DNA from: Glaciihabitans sp.
GTDB taxonomy: Bacteria; Actinomycetota; Actinomycetes; Actinomycetales; Microbacteriaceae
Assembly (NCBI GenBank): GCA_025463785.1
Contig: JAODBD010000004.1
Coordinates: forward strand, 1 to 64,000
Direction of reading: 5' to 3'
DNA length: 64,000 bases
How positions within the stretch are numbered: position 1 is the first letter of the stretch; every line of letters starts with the position of its first letter. Position numbers and translations under genes: made by a program. Of this stretch, positions 19,740-31,400 are shown piece after piece. The notes beneath the pieces were generated by a model, which did not search any database, was not told the DNA's origin, and saw only the letters and a list, made by a program, of their open reading frames with translations.

Positions 19740-19982
19740 GTGGTCGAGGCGTTCATGCTGATCCAGACCGAGGTGGGTCGCGCCGAGGTCGTCGCCAAGC
19801 AGCTCGCCGCCCTGCCCGGCGTGCTCACGTCGGAATACGTCACCGGCCCGTATGACGTCGTGGTGCGGATCGGGGCCGAGAGCCTCGACGAACTGAAGGC
19901 CGACGTGGTCCCCGGCGTGCAGCAGATCGTCGGCATCACCCGGACGTTGACGTGCCCGATCGCCAGCAAGGCACAGGCCTGA
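19740..19982 (+). CDS. Lrp/AsnC ligand-binding (RAM) domain protein
   Basis: An 80-residue protein consisting only of the RAM/ACT-like effector-binding domain of Lrp/AsnC regulators, with no helix-turn-helix ([37 protein letters not shown]). Such stand-alone domains form dimers and bind amino acids but do not bind DNA themselves. GTG 19740 has a good GAGGAG site 8 nt upstream. It overlaps the following DUF3515 gene by 31 bp, so the two are likely coupled. Confidence 0.82.
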   Translation: MVEAFMLIQTEVGRAEVVAKQLAALPGVLTSEYVTGPYDVVVRIGAESLDELKADVVPGVQQIVGITRTLTCPIASKAQA

Positions 19983-20509
19983 CCGACGGGCCGCCGCGGT
20001 GGCTACTGATCACCGGGATCGCGGTGGCGACGGCGGCGGTCGCGGCGGTGCTGGTGGTCGCCGCCATGCACCGGACACCACAGAACCAGCCCCTGGCGAT
20101 TCCCGCAGTGCCCGCGCCGCAGGCCGGAAGCCCACAGTGCCAGGCATTGCTGGCTGCGCTGCCGGCGCGGCTGGGTGACTTTCGGCGCGCGACGCCCGCC
20201 GAACCCGTGCCAGGGGCCACCGCAGCCTGGCGTGCCGGCTCCGGTGGCGATCCGGTTGTGCTGCGGTGCGGGCTGGAGCGGGCCGCCGACTTCGTCGTCG
20301 GCGCGCCGATTTCGGTGGTGGACACGGTTCAATGGTTCCGCGAGGGGGAAGACAGCGGCGACCACACGACCTGGTTCACCGTCGACAGGCCTGTCTACAT
20401 CGCGTTGACGCTGCCTGCGGGATCGGGGCCGACACCTATCCAGGAGGTCTCGGACGTGATCGCCGCCACGATTCCGGCGGTGCCCATCAACCCAGGGCCG
20501 CCGCGTTAA
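19952..20509 (+). CDS. DUF3515 membrane-anchored protein
   Basis: Homologue of Rv2980. One membrane helix (about residues 17-40) is followed by an extracytoplasmic domain with the family features [29 protein letters not shown] and VQWFRE. Two cysteines (CQALL and LRCG) probably form a disulfide, which suits the VKOR/DsbA pair encoded nearby, although that link is inference. Function unknown. GTG 19952 is the only plausible start and overlaps the previous gene. It converges with ddl with a 4-bp overlap. Confidence 0.8.
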   Translation: MPDRQQGTGLTDGPPRWLLITGIAVATAAVAAVLVVAAMHRTPQNQPLAIPAVPAPQAGSPQCQALLAALPARLGDFRRATPAEPVPGATAAWRAGSGGDPVVLRCGLERAADFVVGAPISVVDTVQWFREGEDSGDHTTWFTVDRPVYIALTLPAGSGPTPIQEVSDVIAATIPAVPINPGPPR

Positions 20510-21612
20510 CGCAGGCCGGTTCCCCGGGCGATCGCGGTATCGACCATCGCGGCGAGCAGCGTCGGGTAGTCCACACCGCTGGCCGCCCACATCCGCGGAT
20601 ACATCGAGATCGTGGTGAAGCCCGGCATCGTGTTGATCTCGTTGACGATCGGGCCGTTGTCGGTCAGGAAGAAGTCCACCCTGGCCAGGCCCTGGCAGTC
20701 GATCGCCTTGAACGCGCGGATCGCCAGTTGGCGAACCGCACCGCTCACGTCGTCGTCGATCTTGGCGGGGACGTCCAGTTCGGCGACGTCGTCCAGGTAC
20801 TTGGTGGCGAAGTCGTAGAAGCCGTCCTCGCGGCCCTTCACACCTTCGACACGGATCTCGCCGACGGTGCTGGCCTCGATCCAGCCGTCGGGGAATTCGA
20901 GCACGCCGCATTCCAGCTCGCGCCCTCCGATGGCGGCTTCGACGATCACCTTCGGGTCATGCCGCCGGGCGCCGGCGATCGCGGCCGGCAATTCCGCCCA
21001 GGTCGAGACCCGGCTCACCCCGATCGACGACCCACCGCGAGCAGGTTTCACGAACACCGGCAGACCGAGCCGCTGTCGTTCCTCGGGTTCCAGGGTGGGC
21101 CTGCGGGACCGCAGCACGACGTGATCGCCGATCGGCAGCCCGTCGGCGGCCAGCAGTTTCTTGGTGAACTCCTTGTCCATCCCGGCAGCGCTGGCCAGCA
21201 CACCCGCACCCACGTACGGGACGCCGGCAAGTTCGAGCAGGCCCTGAACGGTGCCGTCCTCCCCGTACGGGCCGTGCAGGACCGGAAAGACCACGTCGAC
21301 CGAGGACAGGACCTCACCGGCGGGGCGCCCCAGCGACACCAGTTCGCCGCCGCGGCGTGGGTCGGCCGGCAGCGCCAGTTCGGTGCCCGACGACGCTGTC
21401 ACCTGCGGTAACCGGCCTGCTCTAATGGCCAGCGCAGCCGGGTCGGCGTCGGTGAGCACCCAGGTGCCCTCCTGCGTGATGCCGATCGCTGTCACGTCGA
21501 ACCGCTGCGGATCGAGGTTGCGCAGGATGCTGCCCGCCGAAACACACGAGATCGCGTGCTCGTTGCTGCGGCCGCCGAAGATGACGGCGACACGGGTCCG
21601 GCGGGCTGTCAC
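20506..21612 (-). CDS. ddl: D-alanine--D-alanine ligase
   Basis: ATP-dependent ligase that makes D-Ala-D-Ala for peptidoglycan, and the target of D-cycloserine. ATP-grasp family: [19 protein letters not shown] at the N-terminus, [31 protein letters not shown], and the Mg-binding end [20 protein letters not shown] followed by PGFT. The 368-residue length is normal for mycobacteria. In M. tuberculosis it is adjacent to gpsA. Here a decayed gene separates them. Confidence 0.96.
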   Translation of the reverse strand: MTARRTRVAVIFGGRSNEHAISCVSAGSILRNLDPQRFDVTAIGITQEGTWVLTDADPAALAIRAGRLPQVTASSGTELALPADPRRGGELVSLGRPAGEVLSSVDVVFPVLHGPYGEDGTVQGLLELAGVPYVGAGVLASAAGMDKEFTKKLLAADGLPIGDHVVLRSRRPTLEPEERQRLGLPVFVKPARGGSSIGVSRVSTWAELPAAIAGARRHDPKVIVEAAIGGRELECGVLEFPDGWIEASTVGEIRVEGVKGREDGFYDFATKYLDDVAELDVPAKIDDDVSGAVRQLAIRAFKAIDCQGLARVDFFLTDNGPIVNEINTMPGFTTISMYPRMWAASGVDYPTLLAAMVDTAIARGTGLR

Positions 21613-21624
21613 AACCTAGAGAGG

Positions 21625-22094
21625 CTACCGCCAGGCGGGTCCGATGGCCCGTTCGACATCGGCGAGGAGGTCGTGGGTGTCCTCGATGCCGAGCGGGTCG
21701 ACGCGACCAGAAGGGTCGCTACGCGCCACCAGGGCATGCCGGGCAGCGGCGTCACAACGGCGCCTGACCCAACGGGGTCGCGGCTGTGTTGTCGACGACC
21801 GGCGTCGTGCCGCGCCGTCGGCACGTCAGCACCAGCCTGTGCAGGTCGACGACGTCGAGGCGGGGGGTGGTCGGCGAATGCCTTGCGGCACAAGGTAATC
21901 CACGGAATCGCCGCGGACTTGGTAATACCCGTCCGCGGGCACGCTGCCGCCGTAGCTGGCGCTGCCCGGCCTCGTCCTGAGACACGTGCTACGCCGACGC
22001 CGGGACCGGTCCGGGAGCCACGGGTTGGCCTGGAACAGCTTCGGATCTGACAGCTTTCACGCCCGCGAGTGAAATCTTCCCACGGATCGGACAC
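21625..22094 (-). pseudogene. decayed cystathionine gamma-lyase gene
   Basis: Five short pieces in different minus-strand frames follow the order of a cystathionine gamma-lyase/PLP-dependent transsulfuration enzyme. They are a start MSDPWEDFTR (22094), then after a frameshift GVKAVRSEAVPGQPVAPGPV ending at a stop (21989), VPADGYYQVRG..YLVPQGI (about 21942-21880), RLDVVDLHRL ... PVVDNTAATPLGQAPL (stop 21752), and the C-terminal GIEDTHDLLADVERAIGPAW ending at 21625. The whole is 470 bp against about 1.2 kb for an intact gene, so there are internal deletions as well as frameshifts. The PLP-lysine region is missing. It begins 7 bp after the gpsA stop, as a former operon partner would. Confidence 0.8.
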
Positions 22095-22101
22095 CCGTGG
22101 C

Positions 22102-23804
<1,703 letters not shown>

Positions 23805-23870
23805 ACGATCGGGCAACACCGGGTGCTCTCTACCTCCAGCTTCACCCGCAGGTGGCATGTCAACGCGTGA

Positions 23871-26048
23871 ATGCGGGATGATCGTCAGGTGACCGAAACC
23901 GAGGCCGAGGTCAGGCCTGCAGACAGTGAGTTGACGACGGACGATTCTGCACCCGAGGCCCCGCCGGCAGCGACCGCCGACGAGGTCGTCGACGCGCTTC
24001 CCGACGACCGATACCTCAACCGTGAGCTCAGCTGGCTTGACTTCAATGCCCGCGTGCTGGCGTTGGCCGCGGACCCGTCTCTGCCGTTGCTGGAGCGCGC
24101 CAAATTCTTGGCGATCTTCGCATCGAACCTCGACGAGTTCTACATGGTTCGGGTGGCCGGGCTGAAACGCCGCGACGAGATGGGGTTGTCGGTGCGCTCC
24201 GCCGACGGGCTCACGCCACGGGAACAGTTGCGCCTGATCGGCGAGCGCACTCAGCAGATCGCTCGCCGACACGCACAGGTGTTCCTGGACTCGGTTCGTC
24301 CGGCGCTGGCCGCCGAGGGCATCCTGATCGTGACGTGGGCGGATCTCGACGAGTCCGAGCGCGCCCAGCTGTCGACGTACTTCCATGAGCAGGTGTTCCC
24401 GGTGTTGACACCGTTGGCCGTCGATCCCGCACACCCGTTCCCGTTCGTCAGTGGCCTGAGCCTGAACCTGGCCGTCACCGTCAAGCAGCCTGACGACGGC
24501 GGGCAGCACTTCGCTCGCGTCAAGGTGCCCGATAATTTCGACCGCTTCGTCGAATTGGGTGCACTCGCAGGCCTTCCCGGGTCCCTGCGGTTCCTGCCGA
24601 TGGAGGAGTTGATCGCCGCATTCCTGACGGTGTTGTTCCCCGGACTGGAAATCGTCGAGCACCATGCGTTCCGGATCACGAGAAACGCTGACATGGAGGT
24701 TGAGGAAGACCGCGACGAGGACCTGCTGCAGGCGCTGGAACGCGAGTTGGCACGGCGCCGGTTCGGCTCGCCGGTACGGCTGGAAGTCGCCGACGACATG
24801 ACCGAGCGGATGCTCGAATTGCTGCTGCGCGAGCTCGACGTCGATCCCGGCGACGTGATCCAGGTGCCGGGCCTTTTGGATCTGTCGTCACTGTGGCAGA
24901 TCTACGGGGTGGACCGTCCGGATCTGAAGGATCCGCCGTTCGTGCCGGCCACTCATCCGGCATTCGCCGAACGCGAGACGCCGAAAAGCATTTTCGCCAC
25001 GCTTCGCGACGGCGACGTGCTGGTGCATCATCCCTATGATTCGTTCTCCACGAGCGTGCAACGTTTCATCGAACAGGCAGCCGCGGACCCGAATGTGCTT
25101 GCCATCAAGCAGACGCTGTACCGCACCTCGGGTGACTCACCGATTGTCAACGCGCTGATCGATGCCGCTGAGGCGGGCAAGCAGGTGGTGGCGCTGGTCG
25201 AGATCAAGGCGAGGTTCGACGAGCAGGCCAACATCAAATGGGCCCGTGCGCTGGAAGACGTCGGCGTGCATGTGGTCTATGGACTGGTCGGGCTGAAAAC
25301 GCATTGCAAAACGGCGCTGGTGGTGCGCCGAGAAGGGTCGACGATCCGGCGGTACTGCCACATCGGCACCGGAAACTACAACCCGAAAACCGCCCGCCTC
25401 TATGAGGACGTCGGCCTGTTGACCGCCGCACCCGACATCGGTGCTGATCTCACGGACCTGTTCAACTCGCTGACCGGCTACTCACGCAAGGTGACCTATC
25501 GCAACTTACTGGTGGCCCCGCACAGCGTGCGCAAGGGCATCATCGAACGCATCGAGCGTGAGGTCGAGGCCGCCCGCGCAGGTGCGGAAGCACGAATCCG
25601 GCTGAAGGCCAACGCGCTTGTCGACGAGCAGGTGATCGATGCGCTCTACCGGGCGTCCCAGGCCGGGGTCCGGGTCGAGGTCGTGGTGCGTGGCATCTGC
25701 GCGCTGCGGCCGGGCGTGCGGGGCTATTCGGAGAACATCACCGTGCGCTCCATCCTCGGCCGATTCCTGGAACATTCGCGGATCCTGCACTTCCGCGCGA
25801 TCGACGAGTTCTGGATCGGCAGCGCCGACATGATGCACCGCAACCTCGACCGGCGCGTTGAAGTCATGGCTCAGGTCAGGGATCCGAAGCTGACCGCGCA
25901 GTTGAATCAGATCTTCGAGTCCGCCCTCGACCCGGCCACCCGCTGCTGGGAACTGCATCCCGACGGCCACTGGGTCGCGTCGCCCCAAGACGGACACACG
26001 GTCCGCGATCACCAGGTTTGGCTGATGGAACGCCACCGGCACCCGTGA
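23871..26048 (+). CDS. ppk1: polyphosphate kinase
   Basis: Reversibly transfers the ATP gamma-phosphate to polyphosphate. All four PPK1 domains are present: N-terminal [16 protein letters not shown], head domain with [18 protein letters not shown], and two phospholipase-D-like catalytic domains with the autophosphorylated histidine in [18 protein letters not shown] and the second histidine in [12 protein letters not shown]. At 725 residues it is close to M. tuberculosis Ppk1. The start MRDDRQVTE aligns with the known N-terminus. mutT1 follows 61 bp later. Confidence 0.97.
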   Translation: MRDDRQVTETEAEVRPADSELTTDDSAPEAPPAATADEVVDALPDDRYLNRELSWLDFNARVLALAADPSLPLLERAKFLAIFASNLDEFYMVRVAGLKRRDEMGLSVRSADGLTPREQLRLIGERTQQIARRHAQVFLDSVRPALAAEGILIVTWADLDESERAQLSTYFHEQVFPVLTPLAVDPAHPFPFVSGLSLNLAVTVKQPDDGGQHFARVKVPDNFDRFVELGALAGLPGSLRFLPMEELIAAFLTVLFPGLEIVEHHAFRITRNADMEVEEDRDEDLLQALERELARRRFGSPVRLEVADDMTERMLELLLRELDVDPGDVIQVPGLLDLSSLWQIYGVDRPDLKDPPFVPATHPAFAERETPKSIFATLRDGDVLVHHPYDSFSTSVQRFIEQAAADPNVLAIKQTLYRTSGDSPIVNALIDAAEAGKQVVALVEIKARFDEQANIKWARALEDVGVHVVYGLVGLKTHCKTALVVRREGSTIRRYCHIGTGNYNPKTARLYEDVGLLTAAPDIGADLTDLFNSLTGYSRKVTYRNLLVAPHSVRKGIIERIEREVEAARAGAEARIRLKANALVDEQVIDALYRASQAGVRVEVVVRGICALRPGVRGYSENITVRSILGRFLEHSRILHFRAIDEFWIGSADMMHRNLDRRVEVMAQVRDPKLTAQLNQIFESALDPATRCWELHPDGHWVASPQDGHTVRDHQVWLMERHRHP

Positions 26049-26109
26049 CCGTTCGCGGTGACGGTACGTTGATCGGCGAAAGTAGCGCAATCTATCTGCA
26101 GGAGCTGAG

Positions 26110-27066
26110 ATGGCGGAGACAAAGTCGTCGCCTGACGGGTCCGCGAAATCCAACGCATCCGTTTGGACACCCACACGCGTTCTCGCGGCGGGTGCGGTGC
26201 TGTGGCGGCGCGCCGACGGTTCCTCTGAGCATGAGGTCGCGATCATCCACCGCCCTCGGTACGACGACTGGTCGCTACCGAAAGGCAAGCTCGAGCCCTG
26301 CGAGACCGAGCCGGTGACCGCCGTTCGTGAGGTGCGCGAGGAGACCGGCTACCATTCGGTGCTCGGCAGGCGGCTGGCCACCGTGCGCTATCCGGTGGAG
26401 CAGGGCGTCAAGCAGGTTCGGTACTGGGCGGCACGGGCCCTCGACGGGGAGTTCACCGCCAACGACGAAGTCGACGATCTGGCCTGGCTACCCGTGAAGG
26501 ACGCGATGGCCAAGGTGGTTTATCCACATGACCGGAAGGTGTTGCGCCGGTTCGACAAACTTCCCGTTGACACCCACACCGTGTTGCTGGTGCGCCACGC
26601 GCGGGCGGGCAGCAAGAAGCGCTACCGGGGCGACGACCGCAACCGGCCGCTGGACAAGTACGGTCGCGCGCAGGCCGAGGCATTGGTCGGGCAACTGCTG
26701 GCATTCGGCGCTTCGTCGTTGTACGCCGCGGACCGCCTGCGCTGCTTTCAGACAATCGAGCCGCTGGCCCAGGAACTCGGCGTCGAAATCAACAACGAGC
26801 CACTGTTGACCGAGGAAGCCTATTGGGCGAATCGCAAGCGGGCGCGCCAGCGCGTGCTGGAAATCGCCTTCTCAGAGGGCACTCCGGTGATCTGCACCCA
26901 GGGAAAGGTGATCCCTGACCTCATTGAGTGGTGGTGCGAACGTGACGGTGTGCGTCCGGACAACTCGCGCAACCGCAAGGGCAGCACGTGGGTGCTCTCC
27001 CTGTTCAGCGGCAAGCTAGTCGCCGCAGACCACCTCGACAGCGCGTTGCCGCCGGGCAAGCAATGA
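26110..27066 (+). CDS. mutT1: Nudix hydrolase/phosphatase MutT1
   Basis: Two-domain sanitising enzyme (Rv2985). The Nudix domain (about residues 20-150) has the box [20 protein letters not shown]. It is fused to a histidine-phosphatase domain (about 155-318) whose catalytic motif is LLVRHARAG. The mycobacterial enzyme degrades 8-oxo-dGTP and 8-oxo-GTP and also acts on diadenosine polyphosphates. Length (318) equals the M. tuberculosis protein. It reads with ppk1 and converges with hupB. Confidence 0.95.
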   Translation: MAETKSSPDGSAKSNASVWTPTRVLAAGAVLWRRADGSSEHEVAIIHRPRYDDWSLPKGKLEPCETEPVTAVREVREETGYHSVLGRRLATVRYPVEQGVKQVRYWAARALDGEFTANDEVDDLAWLPVKDAMAKVVYPHDRKVLRRFDKLPVDTHTVLLVRHARAGSKKRYRGDDRNRPLDKYGRAQAEALVGQLLAFGASSLYAADRLRCFQTIEPLAQELGVEINNEPLLTEEAYWANRKRARQRVLEIAFSEGTPVICTQGKVIPDLIEWWCERDGVRPDNSRNRKGSTWVLSLFSGKLVAADHLDSALPPGKQ

Positions 27067-27069
27067 CCC

Positions 27070-27095
27070 GGCGGCTCGCTCGCTTCTGAGCCGCC
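27070..27095. terminator. bidirectional hairpin between mutT1 and hupB
   Basis: GGCGGCTC (27070-27077) and GAGCCGCC (27088-27095) form a perfect 8-bp stem with a 10-nt loop in the 36-bp gap between two convergent genes. It has no U tract but is well placed to end both transcripts. Confidence 0.55.
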
Positions 27096-27102
27096 CTCGA
27101 AC

Positions 27103-27747
27103 TTACCTGCGGCCCTTCTTGGCCGGTGCCTTCTTGGCCGGAGCCTTGCTGGCAGACCGTTTTGCCGGAGCCTTCTTCGCCGCCGCTTTCTTGGCCGGCG
27201 CCTTCGTGGCCGCCTTCTTGGCGGTGGTCTTTGTGGCTGACTTCTTGGCCGGAGCCTTGGTCGCCGCCTTCTTGGCGCTCGTCTTCTTTGCGACCTTGGT
27301 GGCCGGCGCCTTGCTCGCGGCCTTCTTGGCCGGTGCCTTCTTGGCCGGTGCCTTGCTCGCCGCCTTCTTCGCGGTCGCCTTGGTCGCCTTGGTCGCCTTC
27401 TTGGCGGCCTTCTTCGCGGCACCGCCGCCTACGCCACGTTTCACTGCGGGCCCCTCTGATGGAAGACGCTGTGAGCCAGCCACAACCGCCTTGAATTGCG
27501 CACCTGGACGAAAGGCCGGGACCGAAGTCGGCTTTACTTTGACGGTCTCGCCGGTGCGCGGATTGCGCGCCACGCGGGCCGCCCGACGCCGCTGCTCGAA
27601 AACGCCGAAGCCGGTAATGGTGACGCTGTCACCTCTGTGCACCGCACGCACGATGGTGTCGACGACGTTCTCGACCGCGGCGGTCGCCTGCCGACGATCA
27701 ACGCCCATTTTTTGGGTGAGTACGTCGATCAGCTCTGCTTTGTTCAT
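27103..27747 (-). CDS. hupB: DNA-binding protein HU with lysine-rich tail
   Basis: Nucleoid protein HupB. Residues 1-90 are the HU fold ([35 protein letters not shown]). Residues 105-214 are a eukaryotic histone H1-like tail of AAKK, APAKK and SKAPAKK repeats, the mycobacterial hallmark. The total of 214 residues equals M. tuberculosis. GGAGGT lies just before the ATG. The repetitive tail is encoded by a degenerate GC-rich repeat, which makes it prone to length change. Confidence 0.97.
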   Translation of the reverse strand: MNKAELIDVLTQKMGVDRRQATAAVENVVDTIVRAVHRGDSVTITGFGVFEQRRRAARVARNPRTGETVKVKPTSVPAFRPGAQFKAVVAGSQRLPSEGPAVKRGVGGGAAKKAAKKATKATKATAKKAASKAPAKKAPAKKAASKAPATKVAKKTSAKKAATKAPAKKSATKTTAKKAATKAPAKKAAAKKAPAKRSASKAPAKKAPAKKGRR

Positions 27748-27949
27748 GCAAAACCTCCGAAGCCAGTGGTCCGCTCTGGACCGACTAGATACACACGGTA
27801 AACCCTGGCCCTACTGATTTCCAAGAGCCACGCGCAATTTCACCGCATTGCTAGCGAACTTTTAGTAATCCGCTTGCCGCGCTTGGCCGGTGGCCGGAGG
27901 GTTCGAAAACCTCGTTCGGAAGCCGCCTATTTCGCCGATCTTGATGCGG

Positions 27950-28546
27950 TCAGGTGCCCGTCAAAGTGCGTGGTTTCCACTCCGGCCGGCTCGCCTCGAA
28001 GGCCTCGATTTCCGACAGTTTCCGCAGCGTAAGGCCTATATCGTCCAATCCCTCGAGAAGTCGCCAGGCGGTGTAGTCGTCAATCGTGAACGGCACCACC
28101 ACGGTTCCCGCGGAGACGGTTCGATCTTGAAGATTGACAGTGATTTCCAGCCCCGGATTCTGCTCGATCAGCTTCCAGAGCAGCTCCACATCCGGCTGGG
28201 CGACCTCGGCGGCCAGCAGGCCCGCCTTTCCGGCGTTGCCCCGAAAAATGTCCGCGAATCGCGACGAGATCACCACACGGAACCCATAGTCCATCAGCGC
28301 CCAGACGGCGTGTTCGCGTGACGACCCGGTGCCGAAATCGGGTCCCGCGACCAATACCGACCCATTGTCGAACGGGGCCAGGTTGAGCACGAAAGAAGGA
28401 TCTGTCCGCCAGCCGGCGAACAATCCGTCATCGAATCCCGTTCGGGTGACCCGCTTCAAATAGACAGCCGGGATGATTTGGTCGGTGTCGACATTCGACC
28501 GGCGCAGTGGCACGCCGATGCCGGTGTGGGTGCGGAAGGCTTCCAT
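27950..28546 (-). CDS. leuD: 3-isopropylmalate dehydratase small subunit
   Basis: Small subunit of isopropylmalate isomerase in leucine synthesis, the swivelling domain that completes the aconitase-type active site with LeuC. It shows [32 protein letters not shown] and [21 protein letters not shown] 28546 gives 198 residues, identical in length to M. tuberculosis LeuD. It begins 10 bp after the leuC stop, so the two form one operon. Confidence 0.97.
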   Translation of the reverse strand: MEAFRTHTGIGVPLRRSNVDTDQIIPAVYLKRVTRTGFDDGLFAGWRTDPSFVLNLAPFDNGSVLVAGPDFGTGSSREHAVWALMDYGFRVVISSRFADIFRGNAGKAGLLAAEVAQPDVELLWKLIEQNPGLEITVNLQDRTVSAGTVVVPFTIDDYTAWRLLEGLDDIGLTLRKLSEIEAFEASRPEWKPRTLTGT

Positions 28547-28556
28547 CTCGGTTCTC

Positions 28557-29987
28557 CTAGTGCAGATCGGCCGGTGCGGACAAGGTGCCGCGCACCGCGG
28601 TCGCGGCGGCCACGGCCGGCGACACCAGATGGGTGCGGCCGCCCTTGCCTTGGCGGCCCTCGAAATTGCGGTTTGATGTTGACGCACAGCGCTGGCCCGG
28701 CGAGAGCTGGTCAGGATTCATTCCCAGACACATCGAGCAGCCCGCCTGCCGCCACTGCGCGCCGGCGGCCGTGAATATCTCGCCCAATCCCTCGGATTCG
28801 GCCTGGGCCCGAACCCGCATCGAGCCGGGGACGATCAGCATCCGGACACCGTCGGCGACCCTGCGGCCACGCAGGACGTCTGCCACCACCCGCAAGTCCT
28901 CGATCCGGCCATTGGTGCACGACCCGACGAACACGGTGTCGACCGCGATTTCGCGCATCGGTACACCAGGCCGAAGGTCCATGTATGCCAATGCCTTCTC
29001 GGCGTCCCGGCGCCGCCCCTCGTCGCTGATCAACTCCGGGTCGGGCACCGAGGCCGAAAGCGGCACGCCGTGGCCCGGGTTGGTTCCCCAGGTGACGAAC
29101 GGGCTGAGGGTGGTGGCGTCGATGTAGACCTCGGTGTCGAACTCCGCGCCGTGATCGGTAGGCAGTTGGTCCCACGCGGCGAGCGCCGCGTCCCACTGTG
29201 CACCATCCGGCGCGTGTGAACGCCCCCGCAGGTACTCGTACGTCGTCTCGTCGGGCGCCACCATTCCCGCGCGCGCGCCGGCCTCGATGCTCATGTTGCA
29301 GATTGTCATCCGGCCCTCCATCGACAGCGATTCGATGGCGCTGCCGCGGTATTCGATCACGTGGCCCTGGCCCCCGCCGGTCCCGATCTTGGCGATCACG
29401 GCCAAGATGAGGTCCTTGGCGGTGACGCCGGGCGGCAGTGGGCCGTCCACATTGACGGCCATCGTCCGAAACGGCGTCAATGGCAACGTCTGCGTGGCGA
29501 GCACGTGCTCGACCTCCGACGTTCCGATTCCCATCGCGAGCGCGCCGAACGCGCCGTGGGTGGAGGTATGGCTGTCACCGCACACGATCGTCATGCCGGG
29601 CTGCGTCAGGCCCAACTGCGGACCGATGATGTGAACGATGCCCTGCTCGGCATCGCCCATGGGATGCAGCCGGATGCCGAATTCGGCGCAGTTGCGCCTC
29701 AGCGTCTCGACCTGCGTGCGCGACACCGGGTCCGCGATCGGCTTGTCGATGTCGATGGTCGGCACGTTGTGGTCTTCGGTGGCGATGGTCAGGTCCGGCC
29801 GGCGGACAGGGCGCCCCGCCAGCCGGAGGCCGTCGAATGCCTGTGGGCTTGTGACCTCGTGCACAAGATGAAGATCGATGTAGATCACGTCGGGTTCGCG
29901 AGACGCACCGCTGCCGCCGCCGCGGACCACCACGTGCGAGTCCCACACCTTCTCTGCCATCGTGCGCGGCTGATCGGAACTGGCCAT
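28557..29987 (-). CDS. leuC: 3-isopropylmalate dehydratase large subunit
   Basis: Large subunit of isopropylmalate isomerase, which converts 2- to 3-isopropylmalate and carries a 4Fe-4S cluster. The cluster cysteines are in FVGSCTNGR and [11 protein letters not shown]. The substrate region has [21 protein letters not shown] choose ATG 29987 (476 residues); the GTG one codon upstream is equivalent. It diverges from an IclR regulator across a 39-bp gap containing inverted repeats. Confidence 0.96.
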   Translation of the reverse strand: MASSDQPRTMAEKVWDSHVVVRGGGSGASREPDVIYIDLHLVHEVTSPQAFDGLRLAGRPVRRPDLTIATEDHNVPTIDIDKPIADPVSRTQVETLRRNCAEFGIRLHPMGDAEQGIVHIIGPQLGLTQPGMTIVCGDSHTSTHGAFGALAMGIGTSEVEHVLATQTLPLTPFRTMAVNVDGPLPPGVTAKDLILAVIAKIGTGGGQGHVIEYRGSAIESLSMEGRMTICNMSIEAGARAGMVAPDETTYEYLRGRSHAPDGAQWDAALAAWDQLPTDHGAEFDTEVYIDATTLSPFVTWGTNPGHGVPLSASVPDPELISDEGRRRDAEKALAYMDLRPGVPMREIAVDTVFVGSCTNGRIEDLRVVADVLRGRRVADGVRMLIVPGSMRVRAQAESEGLGEIFTAAGAQWRQAGCSMCLGMNPDQLSPGQRCASTSNRNFEGRQGKGGRTHLVSPAVAAATAVRGTLSAPADLH

Positions 29988-29996
29988 CACTAGCTT

Positions 29997-30023
29997 TCTC
30001 ACATTCTGAGACGTTAGTATCTC
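29997..30023. promoter_or_regulatory. inverted repeats in leuC/IclR divergent control region
   Basis: Between the divergent leuC and IclR starts, TCTC (29997-30000), GAGA (30008-30011) and TCTC (30020-30023) form two overlapping inverted repeats with 7- and 8-nt centres, and a further GAGA follows at 30029. This is the position where LtbR/NdgR-type IclR regulators bind next to leuCD in actinobacteria. The site assignment is inference. Confidence 0.45.
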
Positions 30024-30026
30024 TCT

Positions 30027-30728
30027 ATGAGACAGGATAGCGGCATCGGCGTGCTGGACAAAGCGGTGGGTGTGCTGCACACGGTGGCCGAGTCACCGTG
30101 TGGCCTGGCAGAGTTGTGCGAACGCACCGGACTGCCCCGGGCGACCGCGCACCGGCTGGCAGCCGGGTTGGCGACTCATCGACTGCTGGCCCGCGACGGT
30201 CAGGGCCGCTGGCGGCTGGGTCCCGCGGTGAGCGAATTGGCCGGGCACGTCCACGATCCGCTGCTGGCCGCAGGCGCCACGGTGCTGCCGCGGCTGCGCG
30301 AAATCACCGGTGAGAGCGTGCAACTGTACCGACGGGAGGGCACCTGGCGAGTATGCGTGGCCGCGATGGAACCGCCTGCGGGCCTTCGCGATACGGTGCC
30401 GGTCGGGACGCGGTTGCCCATGACGGCCGGCTCCGGCGCCAAAGTGCTGCTGGCCTACAGCGACCCCGCGACCCAGCAGGCCGTGTTACCGGCCGCGAAA
30501 TTCACCGATCGCACACTTGCGGAAGTGCGCCGCCGTGGCTGGGCGCAAAGCGCCGCTGAGCGCGAGCCGGGAGTGGCAAGCATATCTGCGCCGGTTCGCG
30601 ACGGGCGCGGCACTGTGATCGCCGCGGTCTCGGTATCGGGGCCGATCGACCGGATGGGTCGCCGCCCCGGTGCGCGCTGGGCCGCCGACCTGCTGGCCGC
30701 CTCGGAAGCCTTGACCCGGCGGCTGTAG
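30027..30728 (+). CDS. IclR-family regulator of leucine biosynthesis
   Basis: Orthologue of Rv2989 and of the LtbR/NdgR regulators that control leuCD and other amino acid genes. The winged helix-turn-helix covers residues 8-60 ([20 protein letters not shown]). The IclR effector domain covers 75-225 ([46 protein letters not shown]). At 233 residues it equals the M. tuberculosis protein. The last ten codons lie in the first unit of a 32-bp tandem repeat, so the very end of the protein (SEALTRRL) may have been changed by repeat expansion. Confidence 0.9.
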   Translation: MRQDSGIGVLDKAVGVLHTVAESPCGLAELCERTGLPRATAHRLAAGLATHRLLARDGQGRWRLGPAVSELAGHVHDPLLAAGATVLPRLREITGESVQLYRREGTWRVCVAAMEPPAGLRDTVPVGTRLPMTAGSGAKVLLAYSDPATQQAVLPAAKFTDRTLAEVRRRGWAQSAAEREPGVASISAPVRDGRGTVIAAVSVSGPIDRMGRRPGARWAADLLAASEALTRRL

Positions 30729-30793
30729 CCGCCTCGGAAGCCCTGACCCGGCGGCTGTAGCCGCGCCTTGGAGGCGCTCACCCGGCGGCTGTG
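30696..30793 (+). repeat. 32-bp tandem repeat, three units
   Basis: Units start at 30696, 30728 and 30760. The first two differ at one base (T/C at 30711/30743). The third keeps only its ends (ACCCGGCGGCTGT shared). The first unit encodes the end of the IclR gene, including most of its stop codon, and the others fill the gap before the next gene. Confidence 0.85.
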
Positions 30794-30814
30794 GCGGCCT
30801 GACAGACTCACCGC

Positions 30815-31312
30815 ATGGGCTCCAATCAACGCGCACAGATCGTGATGTCGGACGCCGAGATCGCCGACTTCGTCGCCACCAGTCGCGCCGGCACCCTCGC
30901 CACGGTCGGCGGCGACGGGCAGCCGCACCTCACCGCGATGTGGTACGGCGTGGTCGACGGCGAGATCTGGTTCGAGACCAAGGCCAAGTCACAGAAGGCC
31001 GTGAACCTGCGCCGCGATCCGCGGATCACTTTCCTGCTCGAGGACGGCCTGACCTACGACACATTGCGCGGCGTGTCATTCGAGGGCACCGCGGAGATCG
31101 TCGAAGACCCCGAAGCCGTGTTCCGGGTGGGCGTCAGCGTCTGGGAGCGCTACACCGGGCCCTACACCGAGGAGCAGCGCCCTGCCGTCGAAATGATGAT
31201 GAACGGACGCATCGCCGTGCGGCTGGTGGCCAAGCGCGTCAGATCATGGGATCACCGGAAGCTGGGCCTGCCCGCCATGCCGCTGGCCGGGTCCACCGCT
31301 CCGGCCCGGTAG
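30815..31312 (+). CDS. FDOR/PPOX-fold flavin- or F420-dependent oxidoreductase
   Basis: Homologue of Rv2991, in the pyridoxamine-phosphate-oxidase-like split barrel superfamily. The features are TLATVGGDGQPHLTAMWY at the N-terminus, WFETKAKSQKAVNLRRDPR at the cofactor site and SFEGTAEIVEDPE further on. Many actinobacterial members use F420 rather than FMN, which the K-S-Q-K/N-L-R-R-D-P segment fits, but the cofactor and substrate are not decided here. 165 residues. It stands alone after the IclR gene. Confidence 0.82.
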   Translation: MGSNQRAQIVMSDAEIADFVATSRAGTLATVGGDGQPHLTAMWYGVVDGEIWFETKAKSQKAVNLRRDPRITFLLEDGLTYDTLRGVSFEGTAEIVEDPEAVFRVGVSVWERYTGPYTEEQRPAVEMMMNGRIAVRLVAKRVRSWDHRKLGLPAMPLAGSTAPAR

Positions 31313-31400
31313 CCGCGACGAAGACAGGGCGTCGACCGGTGAACCGTGAGGCGAAGCGCCACGTTATTTCCGATATGGCGACGTCGCTACGGTGGCACCA

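Noticed and set aside
27119-27817. Plus-strand frame rich in Ala/Phe/Leu opposite hupB
   Set aside because: It is the complement of the lysine/alanine repeats of HupB and only looks like a membrane protein.
30696-30793. Possible CRISPR-like repeats
   Set aside because: Units are contiguous with no unique spacers, the third is degenerate, and no cas genes are near. The same holds for 48622-48728.
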